Source of the DNA: Trematomus loennbergii
Taxonomy: Eukaryota > Chordata > Actinopteri > Perciformes > Nototheniidae
Length of the DNA stretch: 64,000 bases
Reading direction: 5' to 3'
Assembly: GCA_012861695.1 (NCBI GenBank)
Contig: JAAOOA010000532.1
Span: 149,001-213,000 of the forward strand
The notes under the pieces were generated by a model. That model saw only the letters and a list, made by a program, of their open reading frames with translations. It ran no database searches and was not told the DNA's origin. The translations under genes and the position numbers were made by a program. How positions within the stretch are numbered: the stretch's first letter is position 1; the number at the start of each line of letters is the position of its first letter. Below, piece after piece: positions 1 through 13,188 of the stretch.

Positions 1-3000
1 TTAGAGGTAATGGGTCAGTGTCTGCTAGAACAACACAGGACATGAATGATGTGTTAGAGGTAATGGGTCAGTGTCTGCTAGAACAACACAGGACATGAAT
101 GATGTGTTAGAGGGAATGGGTTAGTGTCTGCTAGAACAATACAGGACATGATGTGTTAGAGGTAATGGGTCAGTGTCTGCTAGAACAACACAGGACATGA
201 TGTGTTAGAGGTAATGGGTCAGTGTCTGCTAGAACAACACAGGACATGAATGATGTGTTAGAGGGAATGGGTTAGTGTCTGCTAGAACAATACAGGACAT
301 GATGTGTTAGAGGGAATGGGTTAGTGTCTGCTAGAACAATACAGGACATGATGTGTTAGAGGTAATGGGTCAGTGTCTGCTAGAACAATACAGGACATGA
401 TGTGTTAGAGGGAATGGGTTAGTGTCTGCTAGAACGATACAGGACATGAATGATGTGTTAGAGGTAATGGGTCAGTGTCTGCTAGAACGATACAGGACAT
501 GAATGATGTGTTAGAGGGAATGGGTCAGTGTCTGCTAGAACAACACAGGACATGAATGATGTGTTAGAGGGATGGGTTAGTGTCTGCTAGAACAATACAG
601 GACATGATGTGTTAGAGGTAATGGTCAGTGTCTGCTAGAACAATACAGGACATGATGTGTTAGAGGTAATGGGTCAGTGTCTGCTAGAACGATACGGACA
701 TGATGTGTTAGAGGTAATGGGTCAGTGTCTGCTAGAACACACAGGACATGAATGATGTGTTAGAGGTAATGGGTTAGTGTCTGCTAGAACAATACAGGAC
801 ATGATGTGTTAGAGGTAATGGGTCAGTGTCTGCTAGAACAATACAGGACATGATGTGTTAGAGGTAATGGGTCAGTGTCTGCTAGAACAATACAGGACAT
901 GATGATGTTTAGAGGGAATGGGTTAGTGTCTGCTAGAACGACACAGGACATGAATGATGTGTTAGAGGTAATGGGTTAGTGTCTGCTAGAACAACACAGG
1001 ACATGAATGATGTGTTAGAGGTAATGGGTTAGTGTCTGCTAGAACAACACAGGACATGAATGATGTGTTAGAGGTAATGGGTCAGTGTCTGCTAGAACGA
1101 TACAGGACATGATGTGTTAGAGGTAATGGGTTAGTGTCTGCTAGAACGATACAGGACATGATGTGTTAGAGGTAATGGGTCAGTGTCTGCTAGAACAACA
1201 CAGGACATGAATGATGTGTTAGAGGTAATGGGTCAGTGTCTGCTAGAACAACACAGGACATGAATGATGTGTTAGAGGGAATGGGTTAGTGTCTGCTAGA
1301 ACAATACAGGACATGATGTGTTAGAGGTAATGGGTCAGTGTCTGCTAGAACGATACAGGACATGAATGATGTGTTAGAGGTAATGGTCAGTGTCTGCTAG
1401 AACAACACAGGACATGAATGATGTGTTAGAGGGAATGGGTTAGTGTCTGCTAGAACAATACAGGACATGATGTGTTAGAGGGAATGGGTTAGTGTCTGCT
1501 AGAACAATACAGGACATGATGTGTTAGAGGTAATGGGTCAGTGTCTGCTAGAACAATACAGGACATGATGTGTTAGAGGAATGGGTTAGTGTCTGCTAGA
1601 ACAACACAGGACATGAATGATGTGTTGGAGGTAATGGTTAGTGTCTGCTAGAACGATACAGGACATGAATGATGTGTTAGAGGTAATGGGTCAGTGTCTG
1701 CTAGAACAACACAGGACATGAATGATGTTAGAGGTATGGGTCAGTGTCTGCTAGAACGATACAGGACATGAATGATGTGTTGGAGGTAATGGGTTTGTCT
1801 GCTAGAACGATACAGGACATGAATGATGTGTTGGAGGTAATGGGTTAGTGTCTGCTAGAACGATACAGGACATGAATGATGTGTTGGAGGTAATGGGTTA
1901 GTGTCTGCTAGAACGACACAGGACATGAATGATGTGTTAGAGGTAATGGGTTAGTGTCTGCTAGAACAACACAGGACATGAATGATGTGTTAGAGGTAAT
2001 GGGTTAGTGTCTGCTAGAACAACACAGGACATGAATGATGTGTTAGAGGTAATGGGTCAGTGTCTGCTAGAACGATACAGGACATGATGTGTTAAGGTAA
2101 TGGGTTAGTGTCTGCTAGAACGATACAGGACATGATGTGTTAGAGGTAATGGGTCAGTGTCTGCTAGAACAACAAGGACATGAATGATGTGTTAGAGGTA
2201 ATGGGTCAGTGTCTGCTAGAACACACAGGACATGTGATGTGTTAGAGGTAATGGGTTAGTGTCTGCTAGAACAACACAGGACATGAATGATGTGTTAGAG
2301 GGAATGGGTTAGTGTCTGCTAGAACAATACAGGACATGATGTGTTTAGAGGGAATGGGTTAGTGTCTGCTAGAACAATACAGGACATGAATGTGTGTAGA
2401 GGTAATGGGTCAGTGTCTGCTAGAACAATACAGGACATGATGTGTTAGAGGGAATGGGTTAGTGTCTGCTAGAACAACACAGGACATGAATGATGTGTTG
2501 GAGGTAATGGGTTAGTGTCTGCTAGAACATACAGGACATGAATGATGTGTTAGAGGTAATGGGTCAGTGTCTGCTAGAACAACAGGACATGAATGATGTG
2601 TTAGAGGTAATGGGTTAGTGTCTGCTAGAACGATACAGGACATGAATGATGTGTTGGAGGTAATGGGTTAGTGTCTGCTAGAACGATACAGGACATGAAT
2701 GATGTGTTGGAGGTAATGGGTTAGTGTCTGCTAGAACGATACAGGACATGAATGATGTGTTGGAGGTAATGGGTTAGTGTCTGCTAGAACGATACAGGAC
2801 ATGAATGATGTGTTAGAGGTAATGGGTTAGTGTCTGCTAGAACGATACAGGACATGAATGATGTGTTAGAGGTAATGGGTTAGTGTCTGCTAGAACGATA
2901 CAGGACATGAATGATGTGTTGGAGGTAATGGGTTAGTGTCTGCTAGAACGATACAGGACATGAATGATGTGTTAGAGGTAATGGGTTAGTGTCTGCTAGA

Positions 3001-3143
3001 ACAACACAGGACATGAATGATGTGTTAGGTAATGGGTCAGTGTCTGCTAGAACGATACAGGACATGAATGATGTGTTGGAGGTAATGGGTTAGTGTCTGC
3101 TAGAACGATACAGGACATGAATGATGTGTTGGAGGTAATGGGT
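1..3143. repeat. 53/49-bp minisatellite, about 60 copies
   Basis: Tandem units contain the core GTGTCTGCTAGAAC. Two length classes differ by an AATG insertion (catgatgtg versus catgaatgatgtg), giving 49 and 53 bp. The array runs off the left edge and stops about 20 bases before the acceptor of e1, so it lies in the intron upstream of e1. Scattered one-base losses look like sequencing error. Confidence 0.95.
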
Positions 3144-3163
3144 TAACGAGGTCTCTCCCTCAG

Positions 3164-3261
3164 CTCCTCACGTGGAGTTCGTGAAGCCCCTGCAGGACGT
3201 GGAGGTGAAGGAGAAGGAGTCGGCCAGGTTCGAGTGCGAAGTGTCCCGCGAGTCTGCCAAG
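3164..3261 (+). CDS. ttn: ttn e1: first part of Ig domain (junction Ig 1)
   Basis: Follows ctctccctcag and ends at AAG|gtgaga. It reads (A)[18 protein letters not shown] and then F-E-C-E-V, the first Ig cysteine strand. The intron after it is phase 0 and interrupts the domain just before the core tryptophan. Confidence 0.88.
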
Positions 3262-6200
3262 GTGAGAACCTCTTAACAACCACTCTACATATGAATGTGT
3301 ATATTATGTATAATATGCTGATGATGTGTTCGTGCTGCAGGTGCGCTGGTTTAAGGACGGCAGTGAGATCAGGAAGGGGAAGAAGTACGAGATCGTGTCT
3401 AAAGGAGTGAGTCGGATCCTCATCGTTCACAAATCAGCCTTCGACGACGAGGCGGAGTACGAGTGTGACGCCCGCACGGCCAAGAGCTGCGGCATGCTCA
3501 CCGTCATCGGTATTTATACACATTTATACAAATATACCTGTATACATATAAACATATACAGATGCTCCCAGTCAGTGAGCTACTGTCCTCATACGTTGGT
3601 ATGAACACATTGACTTGGCGTCTCTCCCTGCAGTAACAGAAGCAGACACAGAAAGCAGCTGGACACATTCACAGACTATAAGATGTAAATATACAATAAT
3701 TAACCCCTTCCGTCTGGTGTCCACAGAGGAGGCGGCGCGCTTCACGAAGAACCTGTCCAACGTGGAGGGCACGGAGACGGACAGCGTGAAGCTGATCTGC
3801 GAGGTGTCCAAACCCTCGGCCGAGGTGCGCTGGTTCAGAGGAGACGAGGAGCTGCGGAGGGCGGCCGCTACGAGCACATCAGTGACGGGAAGAAGAGGAT
3901 CCTCATCATCCAGGACTTGAGGATGGAGGACGGCGGGGAGTACAGCTGCAGGCTGAGCGCCACCGTCACCACCTCCGCCAAGCTGTCACTCAGCGGTATA
4001 TATAAATATCTTTTTATTTGTATTTAATCATTTCTTTGAGTAGGGACAATGCACATTCATGAACACTTTGGACAAATTATGCTTCAAGTGTAAACATGCC
4101 GGATTTTAGCTTTGAGCTCATTTCCATCCGCAGTCCCTGACATACAACATATAGAACATGACATTCACAGTCTCCTCTGGTTTCTGACCTAGTGCAGCGT
4201 CCAGTGTGTTTTTGTGGATGAATTCCCCTAAGGGAGGGAGGGGGGGGAAGTCCATGTAAACATTTATAAATAAAACACATACTTTCAAAAGACTTAAAAT
4301 GGTCAAAACTGAAGAAGTTGTGTTTCTCAGGATGGTGCAGTGGTGGTATGAATAAGGCTTTCTGTCAAACACCTTGATAGCTCTCTCTCTCAGCTGTTCT
4401 ATGGGTTTCAGGTTTGTGGCACAAGCAAACGACCAGTTTGTCAAACAGTATTCAATGTGTGATAGAATCACAGAGAGGAGGTATGACTTTGCAGCACTGA
4501 CACTTAAGAAAGGTCTGATTTGTTTAAAATGTTGAAAGTTGAATTTAACGGTATTGGATACTTTCTTAATATGTTTCTTAAAAGTCAAGTTCGAGTCCAG
4601 TATGACTCCAAGATATTGAAGTGGGGGACTAGTTCTAATTTCTGCTCCGTTTAAAAACACATTGGATCCTTCGATATAGTTATTATTCATGAATACCCTG
4701 AGTCAGGACCTCACACTGGAGCTCAGGTTTTAATAACTCTCACTGGGAGGGGGGACGAGGTCCACATGGCTGACATTTGGAAAAATATAACTTTATGCTA
4801 ACATTAGCTATCTCTCTAACAAGCTAACTAGCAAACTTACAAGCTGGCTAGCTAACGTTAGCTATCTACTTTTTAATCTACCTAAATTGTTAGTTTGTTA
4901 AAACTTAACCTGTTACGCACGGCCCCCCCGGTACCGGGCGGATAACGCATCATTTGCAGGAAACAACGTCTAAGGAATCTTAATATTTAATAACTATGAA
5001 TGTTTTATATCCATGTAACGGGAAGAAACTCAGCTAACTGATCTTTTTAATTTTTTTTCCAAAAAAAAACCCACAATGCTAACATTACCCACGAGCGAAA
5101 CAATGTAACCTAAAACGGCACTTAAACTCACTCATAACTCCATTATTACTTATCCTAGATGCACAGCCAACCCCTCGTTTTTGGTGTCCTGGAGACACTG
5201 AATCTAGTGGTGCCCTCCTCAACACTCAGTGATAAACATTTGCGACACTATAAACGAAAGCGTACATCATAATATGTGGAGCTAGGTAGCTAGAAACGCT
5301 AACATGGCTTACCTTGGTCAAAACTGGTCTTCAATGGCATTAAAACGATAAAAAAACGATGCTGCAGTTAATCCATAGGTGCATCCAATGTGTCTGTGTC
5401 CTCTTTGAAATGATTTCTGATAATCCATAAGCAATAAAACTGCTTTTTCATTTCCAAATGCCAGAGCTAGAGATAGGTCCACTCCCCCTTCGATTCTATT
5501 GGCTCTAACGGTCAGAAAGAGGTGTCAACCATCCAAATCGAGCAAGGGGGGCCAGAGATATGGAAAAAAAAACATTTCCACCCAAATCACCTCAGAGGTG
5601 GTGGTTTTGGCTAAATCTCTCTAAAAGGTCAAATGTCACTTGTTTTGCATCAATCTTGACACAGGGTACTTATTATATGTTGTACTTTGGATTCCTAAAG
5701 CTTTTAGTCTACTAACCCATCATCCAAGGGTAGTTTTCACTATCTGTAAAAAATAATCTTTGGACGGACACTATAATTTACAGTTTTTTACTATGTAAAA
5801 TCTGAATTTTCTTTAAAATAAAAAAACATCTATATTGATTCTGACTTTTCTACATCCAACTCACAGGTTTATCATTACTTTGAGAATAAAGATTATTCAT
5901 ATAACCCTTTTAGAAGTTAAGTTGTAGTCATTTTTTTGGGCATGTCTACCTAAATTGTTAGTTTGTTAAAACTTAACAGTTAATTTCAAAGCTTAAAAAA
6001 CGGTTTCTTTGGGAGGTAAAGGTTGATAAAGCTGCTGATGCTTTGCAAGCTTATAGACAGGGGTGCACATAACTGGTACGCAGGTACGCATGCACGGCAA
6101 CAATCTGAAATGCGTACCGTCACTTGTGTCACAAAGCGCATTTGCGTACCGATGTACTTGTGAAGCTTTTCCAGAAGCGGTTAGATCACCGGACGACAGA

Positions 6201-9200
6201 GTCGGTCTCCGTGTGCACAGACATGCTGTTAACGTCGGTCTGTACAGCAGCACTGCGCTAAAACAGCTGATCACAACGTTCACACGCTCTGTGGTCACGA
6301 AGCTCTGTACTCCACTACCCCCCCCCCACCCCCGTTGACATTCGTGAAGCTCTGTACTCCACTAACACCCCCCCACCCCCCACCCCCCATTGACATTCGT
6401 GATACAGAGGGCTTCATGGGAACTTTGAGGGGAGCCAGAAGTTGGAGTACCAAACACTGACTCCAGGTGCTCATCTGAGTACCTCACTGAGAAAGTTGTG
6501 TGCACCCCTGCTTATAGACACTATACGACAATGTATATAATCCTCCTCCTCTTCCTCCTCTTCTTCCTCCTCTCAGAGTTGGCAGCAGAGTTCATCGCCC
6601 GTCCTCAGAGCCAGGAGGTGGTGTTGAAGGAGAGAAGGCGGAGTTCAGCTGCTCTGTTTCTAAAGACTCGTACGAGGTGAAATGGTTCAGAGGAGAGAAG
6701 GAGGTGCAGGAAGGAGAGAAGTTCTCCATCGTGAGCGAGGGAAAGAGACGCGCTCTTATTGTGAAAAGCTGCGAGGTGAAGGACGAGGGAGGGTACGTGG
6801 CCCACATCGGGGGCGTGAAGGCGTCCGCAGAGCTGACCGTCATCGGTGAGTTTATCAAAGAGCACCACGTTGTTGTTATTAAGGAGCACCACGTTGTTGT
6901 TATTAAGGAGCACCACGTTGTTGTTATCAAGGAGCACAACGTTGTTGTTATCAAAGAGCACCACGCCCTGTTGCTCTGTGTTGTTGTTTATTAAACTGCT
7001 CTGTGTTGTTGTTTATTAAACTGCTCTGTGTTGTTGTTTATTAAACTGCTCTGTGTTGTTGTTTATTAAACTGCTCTGTGTTGTTGTGACTGTGTGTTGT
7101 TTATTAGAGGGCTCTGTGTTGCCTTCATGGGTTCAGAGTCTAATGCTCGCTCTCTTTCAGAGAAACTGAGGGTGGTCACGCCCATCAAGGACACGGAGGT
7201 GAAGGAGGGAGGAGAGATCGTGTTCAACTGTGAGACGAACACAGAGGGAGCGAAGGCCAAGTGGCTGAAGAACGAGGAGACCATATTCGAGAGCAGCAAG
7301 TACATGATGCTCAGAGAGACAACGTGTTCTCGCTGAGGATCCGCGAGGCCAGCAAGAACGACGAGGCGGTATACACCATCAGCCTGACCAATCAGAGAGC
7401 AGAACAGGCCAAGTGCAGCGCCCGCGCCGCCGTGGCAGGTAAACACGCCTGAACTACACCTGAACTACACCTGAACTACACCCTAACTACACCTGAACTA
7501 CACCCTAACTACACCTGAACTACACCTGAACTACACCTGAACTACACCTGAACTACACCTAACTACACCTGAACTACACCTGAACTACACCTGAACTACA
7601 CCCTAACTACACCTGAACTACACCCTAACTACACCTGAACTACACCCTAACTACACCTGAACTACACCTGAACTACACCTGAACTACACCTGAACTACAC
7701 CCTAACTACACCTGAACTACACCCTAACTACACCTGAACTACACCTGAACTACACCTGAACTACACCCTAACTACACCTGAACTACACCCTAACTACACC
7801 TGAACTACACCTGAACTACACCTGAACTACACCCTAACTACACCTGAACTACACCTGAACTACACCTGAACTACACCCTAACTACACCTGAACTACACCC
7901 TAACTACACCTAACTACACCTGAACTACACCTGAACTACACCTGAACTACACCTGAACTACACCTAACTACACCTGAACTACACCCTAACTACACCTGAA
8001 CTACACCTGAACTACACCTGAACTACACCCTAACTACACCTGAACTACACCCTAACTACACCTGACTACACCTGAACTACACCTGAACTACACCTGAACT
8101 ACACCCTAACTACACCTGCTGTCTATCATCTACAGCTCTGGGTTAAAAAAAGTTCTTATGAACACGGGCATTTAAAGGGTTAACAAAGATATAACTCAGT
8201 GAAAGTCGAAAAGGGTATTATATATAATAATTTAGACATTTATGTTTTTTCATACAAGTAATCTACTTTGAGGAAATATATTTAAAATAAAAGATAAAAA
8301 ATGGGTACATGAGCCATAAATAAACAACAAATACAAAATACAAGAATATGTAATAAATGACTCTTAAAATACTTACAATAGATCTGTGATGATATTATGA
8401 AGTAGTGATATTATGCAGCAGTTTATTAACATGTGACCCCCCTCCCTGCAGAGGAGAAGCTGCGGTTCCTGGACCCCATCGAGGATGTTGAGACTCAGGA
8501 GAAGAAGACGATCGGCTTCACCTGTAAGGTGAACCGGCCCGAGGTCACGGTGCGCTGGCTGAAGGCGGGACAGGAAGTGACGCTCAGCAAACGCATCGTG
8601 TACCGCGCCGACGGCCTGAAGCACACGCTCACCGTCAAGGACTGCCTGATGGACGACGAGGGCGAGTACACCGCCGTGGTCGGAGACGACAAGTGCGCGG
8701 CCGAGCTGATCATCAGCGAGGCGCCCACCGACTTCACTGCACAGCTCCGAGACACCACCGTCACCGAGTTCGAGGACGCAGAGTTCACCTGCAAGATGAG
8801 CAAGGACAAGGCCGCCGTCAAGTGGTACAGGAACGGACGGGAGATCAGAGAAGGACCCAGGTACGGCTTTCATCAAGTCCTTAAGGGGTACCACAGGGTT
8901 CCATCCTGGGCCCTCTTTTATTTACTCTATACGTGAATAGTAGAGTATCAGAGTGGGGGAGAATAAATAAATAAAATGTATGATTTATGTTCCTGTGTGT
9001 TCAGGTACCACATGGAGCGTGAGGGGAAGACGTGCCGGCTGGTCATCAAGGTGTGCCGGCCGGACGATGAGTGTGAGTACGCCTGTGGATTGGACGAGAG
9101 GAGGACCCGGGCCCGGCTCTTTGTGGAAGGTAAGACCTGAGTAAACCTGGATCTGTTGGTCTCTGAGAGTCTCTTTTCCCCCAGTCCTCACCCTGTTTCT

Positions 9201-12200
9201 CCCCCACAGAGACCCCGGTGGAGATCATCAGACCCCCCCAGGACGCGTTCCAGCCCCCGGCTCCGACGTGGTGTTCGAGGTGGAGCTGAACAAGGACCGC
9301 GTGGAGGTGAAGTGGATGAGAAACAACATGATCATCGTGCAGGGAGACAAATACCAGATGATCAGCGAGGGCAAGATCCACCGGCTGCAGGTCTGCGAGA
9401 TCCGGCCCAGAGACCAGGGCGAGTACCGCCTGGTGGCCAAAGACAAGGACGCCCGCGCCAAGCTGGAGCTGGCAGGTCAGTGAACGCAACACCTGACTTA
9501 TTATTGTTATTTATTATTATTATTATGAAAACAACACACTTAAAATGACACACATTGCGTCTTCAGCTGTTTCAGGAACCAGAGAGATGTTCCAGGTTCC
9601 TCACTAACCCTTTCCCTCTCTCTGATCCGTCTCACAGCGATCCCTAAGATCAAAACCACGGACCAGAACCTGCTGACGGACGCCAGGAAGCCCTTCATGA
9701 TGACGGTGCCATACGACGCGTATCCTCGCGCCGACGCCGAGTGGTTCCACGAGGGAACCAGCCTGCCGGTGCAGAACATCGACACCTCGGCCGACAAGAC
9801 GGAGTACCGCATGAAGAGCCCCCGCAAGGAGGACCGCGGCCGATACCGGATCCTGATCCAACAAGCATGGAGAGGGAGAGGCCTTCATCAACCTGGACGT
9901 CATCGGTGAGTCCCACTTCCTGTTCCTGTCACCTGAGCACTAAGTATCCGTCACACCCAAAGCATGCTCTGACAGAGAACTGCTAAAGTCAGCCTGAAGC
10001 ATCCTCTGTGCTCCAGTCAGTCTGAAGCATCCTCTGTGCTCCAGGCAGCCTGAAGCATCCTCTGTGCTCCAGGCAGTGAAGCATCCTCTGTGCTCCAGTC
10101 AGTCTGAAGCATCCTCTGTGCTCCAGTCAGCCTGAAGCATCCTCTGTGCTCCAGGCAGCTGAAGCATCCTCTGTGCTCCAGTCAGCTGAAGCATCCTCTG
10201 TGCTCCAGTCAGTCTGAAGCATCCTCTGTGCTCCAGTCAGTCTGAAGCATCCTCTGTGCTCCAGGCAGCCTGAAGCATCCTCTGTGCTCCAGTCAGTCTG
10301 AAGCATCCTCTGTGCTCCAGTCAGTCTGAAGCATCCTCTGTGCTCCAGTCAGCTGAAGCATCCTCTGTGCTCCAGTCAGTCTGAAGCATCCTCTGTGCTC
10401 CAGTCAGTCTGAAGCATCCTCTGTGCTCCAGTCAGTCTGAAGCATCCTCTGTGCTCCAGTCAGTCTGAAGCATCCTCTGTGCTCCAGTCAGTCTGAAGCA
10501 TCCTCTGTGCTCCAGTCAGTCTGAAGCATCCTCTGTGCTCCAGGCAGCTGAAGCATCCTCTGTGCTCCAGTCAGTCTGAAGCATCCTCTGTGCTCCAGTC
10601 CTCTCAGTGAACACAGAGCTACAGATCAGATCACGCTGAAGGCTCTCTGTGATGTTCCACATGGAGCTGCTGGGATGCAAGGAGCATTTCAGACTTGATC
10701 TGACCTTTAAAGTGTTATCGTATCATATTATCGTATTATAATAACAAGTGTTGAGAGCCTGATGAGATGTGTTTCCCCCCAGACGTCCCCGGGCAGGTGA
10801 AGAACCTTCGGGTCGTGGACACGTCTGATGGAGAGGTAAGTTTAGCGTGGGAGGAGCCAGAGAGCGACGGCGGCAGCAAGATCTTGTCGTACGTTGTGGA
10901 GAGGCGCGACATAAAGCGTAAGACGTGGACTCTGTCGACGGACCGCGCTGACGCGCCCGAGTACTGCGTGAGCGGCCTGCAGCGAGACAGCAAGTATCTG
11001 TTCAGGGTCTGCGCCAAGAACCGTGTCGGCAGTGGACCGCTCTCCGCCACCGAGGAGGCCGTGCAGGCCAAGAACAAGTTCGGTAAGAAACAGCCCCCCT
11101 TCTGCCTCTCTTATATTTAGATGTATCTCCTCTAAAATTCTTTTCTCAAGTCTCTCTCACATTCAGAAGTCATTAATAACACCTGTGTGTGCACCATAAT
11201 GACTTCCTGTTTGTTCCTTCCTTCTCCCAGACGTTCCCGACGCCCCGCAGAACGTGGCGGTGGGCGTGGTGAACCGTTACGGTGCCACTCTGTCCTGGGA
11301 GCCCCCGCTGAAGGACGGCGGCTCGGAGATCACCAACTACGTGATCGAGCTGCGCGACCGCACCTCGGTGAAGTGGGAGGCGGCCATGGTGTGCGCCGCG
11401 GCGGACCGCTCGGCCGCGCTGAACGACGTCGTGGAGAACAAGGAGTACATCTTCAGGGTCCGCGCCGAGAACAAGGCGGGCATCGGCAGGCCCAGCGCCG
11501 CCACCAAGCCCGTGAAGATCATGGACCCCATCGGTGAGCCGCCGCCGCTCGTTTAACTTCTGCTGCTGTGTTTCTGTGTACTAACCCCCGCCCCTCTGTG
11601 CAGACCGTCCATCCCCCCCCTGAACCTGAACTACAGCGACCAGGTGCAGACGGCCGTCACCCTCACCTGGGAGACGCCCAGCAGCACCGGAGGTCAGCAT
11701 GATCACCGGCTACATCATCCAGAAGAGTGACGACGGCTCCGACAAGTGGATGCGCTGCAACGCCCGGCTGTGCCAGGACCTGCACTACCGCGTACGACCA
11801 CTAGCACTATGTTTACTCTGATTGATCTAGAGAAGGATGAGGACACATATGAAATGCTTTTGTTTAGTTATGAGAAGTCATTTCATACTTTTCTAAGGAA
11901 ACTTTTTCTTAAAATTGTGAAATGTTTCATAAAATCGTGAAATGTTTCCATACATTTTAAGAATGTTTCTTAGAATTCTGAATTTTTTTTCAACATTTTC
12001 AGTTTCTTTGTAAATATTTTCACTTTTCTCGAAATGTTGACTATTTTCACAACATTTCAGAAATAATTTAACTTTTCTCAAAGATCTGACTTTCTCAAAA
12101 TTGTGTTTTTTCTCAGAGTGTTTGATTCTGACTTAAATCTCAGATCTCAAATCATTTCCACGTGTCCCTCACGCCCTTCTGTAGATGACCTTGTCTTTAG

Positions 12201-13150
12201 AGCAGAAGTGAAAGGAGGTTCTCCTCCAGCTTTTTGGTTCTCTCTTTCTGTTGTTGACTCTCCTGGTTCTGGTTCCTCTCAGGTGTCGGGTCTGAAGCCG
12301 GGTCAGAAGTACCTCTACAGAGTTTCTGCTGAGAACGCCGCCGGACTCTCCGACCCCGCGGAGCAGCTCGGCCCCCTGCTGGCCGACGACCCACACGGTA
12401 CCTGAAGATATACAAATTGAACAATAAGATAGTTAAATCAATTGTATAAAGTTCATGAACATTGTATAAGAGGGAGGGTTTCAATGTTTACTGTTCCCTT
12501 ATTGCAAATGTTTTCTACTCCCTGTAATTACAAGTCTATCTCATTGTAACTGGTGAAATGTTCTCAACTGTCTTCTAAATAAAATTGTAAAAATATATTC
12601 AGATATTTCAGATATTCAGTAAAAGTATAAATCTAAATCTCCCCCCTGTGTCCAGTGGGTCCCCACTTCGACCTGAGTGGCTTCAGGAACGGCCTGGAGG
12701 TCATCGTGCCGCAGCCCCTCACCATCAGGGTGCCGATCACCGGGTACCCCACGCCCGTCGCCAAGTGGATGTTCGGAGACAAACAGCTGAGCACCGCCGA
12801 CGAGCGCGTCTCCATGACGACCAAACCAACCTTCACGGAGCTGACAGTGTCCCCGAGCGTCCGCCCGGACAAAGGAACCTACAGCCTGACGCTAGAGAAC
12901 GACGTGTGCTCCGTCAGCGGAGAGGTGGAGGTCAACGTCATCGGTAACTTCACAATAAGATACTCATTCACACAATGCATGCTGGGTAGACCTTCCAATG
13001 GGTAGATTTCCAAAGGGTAGATTCTCCAATGCATGCTGGGTAAATCCCCGGGAGATTGATGTCAACTGCAGAATAAAATACTCAATAACATTTAAATTGT
13101 GCATTTCAGAATAAACTCAAGATTTTAAAATGAAAAATAATAATACAAAC

Positions 13151-13188
<38 letters not shown>

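Noticed and set aside
1..3143. CRISPR array
   Set aside because: Repeats are contiguous with no unique spacers, and the surroundings are a spliced vertebrate gene.
4118..4690. Independent protein-coding gene on the minus strand
   Set aside because: It is the C-terminal piece of a LINE reverse transcriptase without catalytic motifs.
8373..8894. 173-residue minus-strand frame opposite e6
   Set aside because: Shadow of a GC-rich exon; such antisense frames occur opposite many exons here and show no domain.
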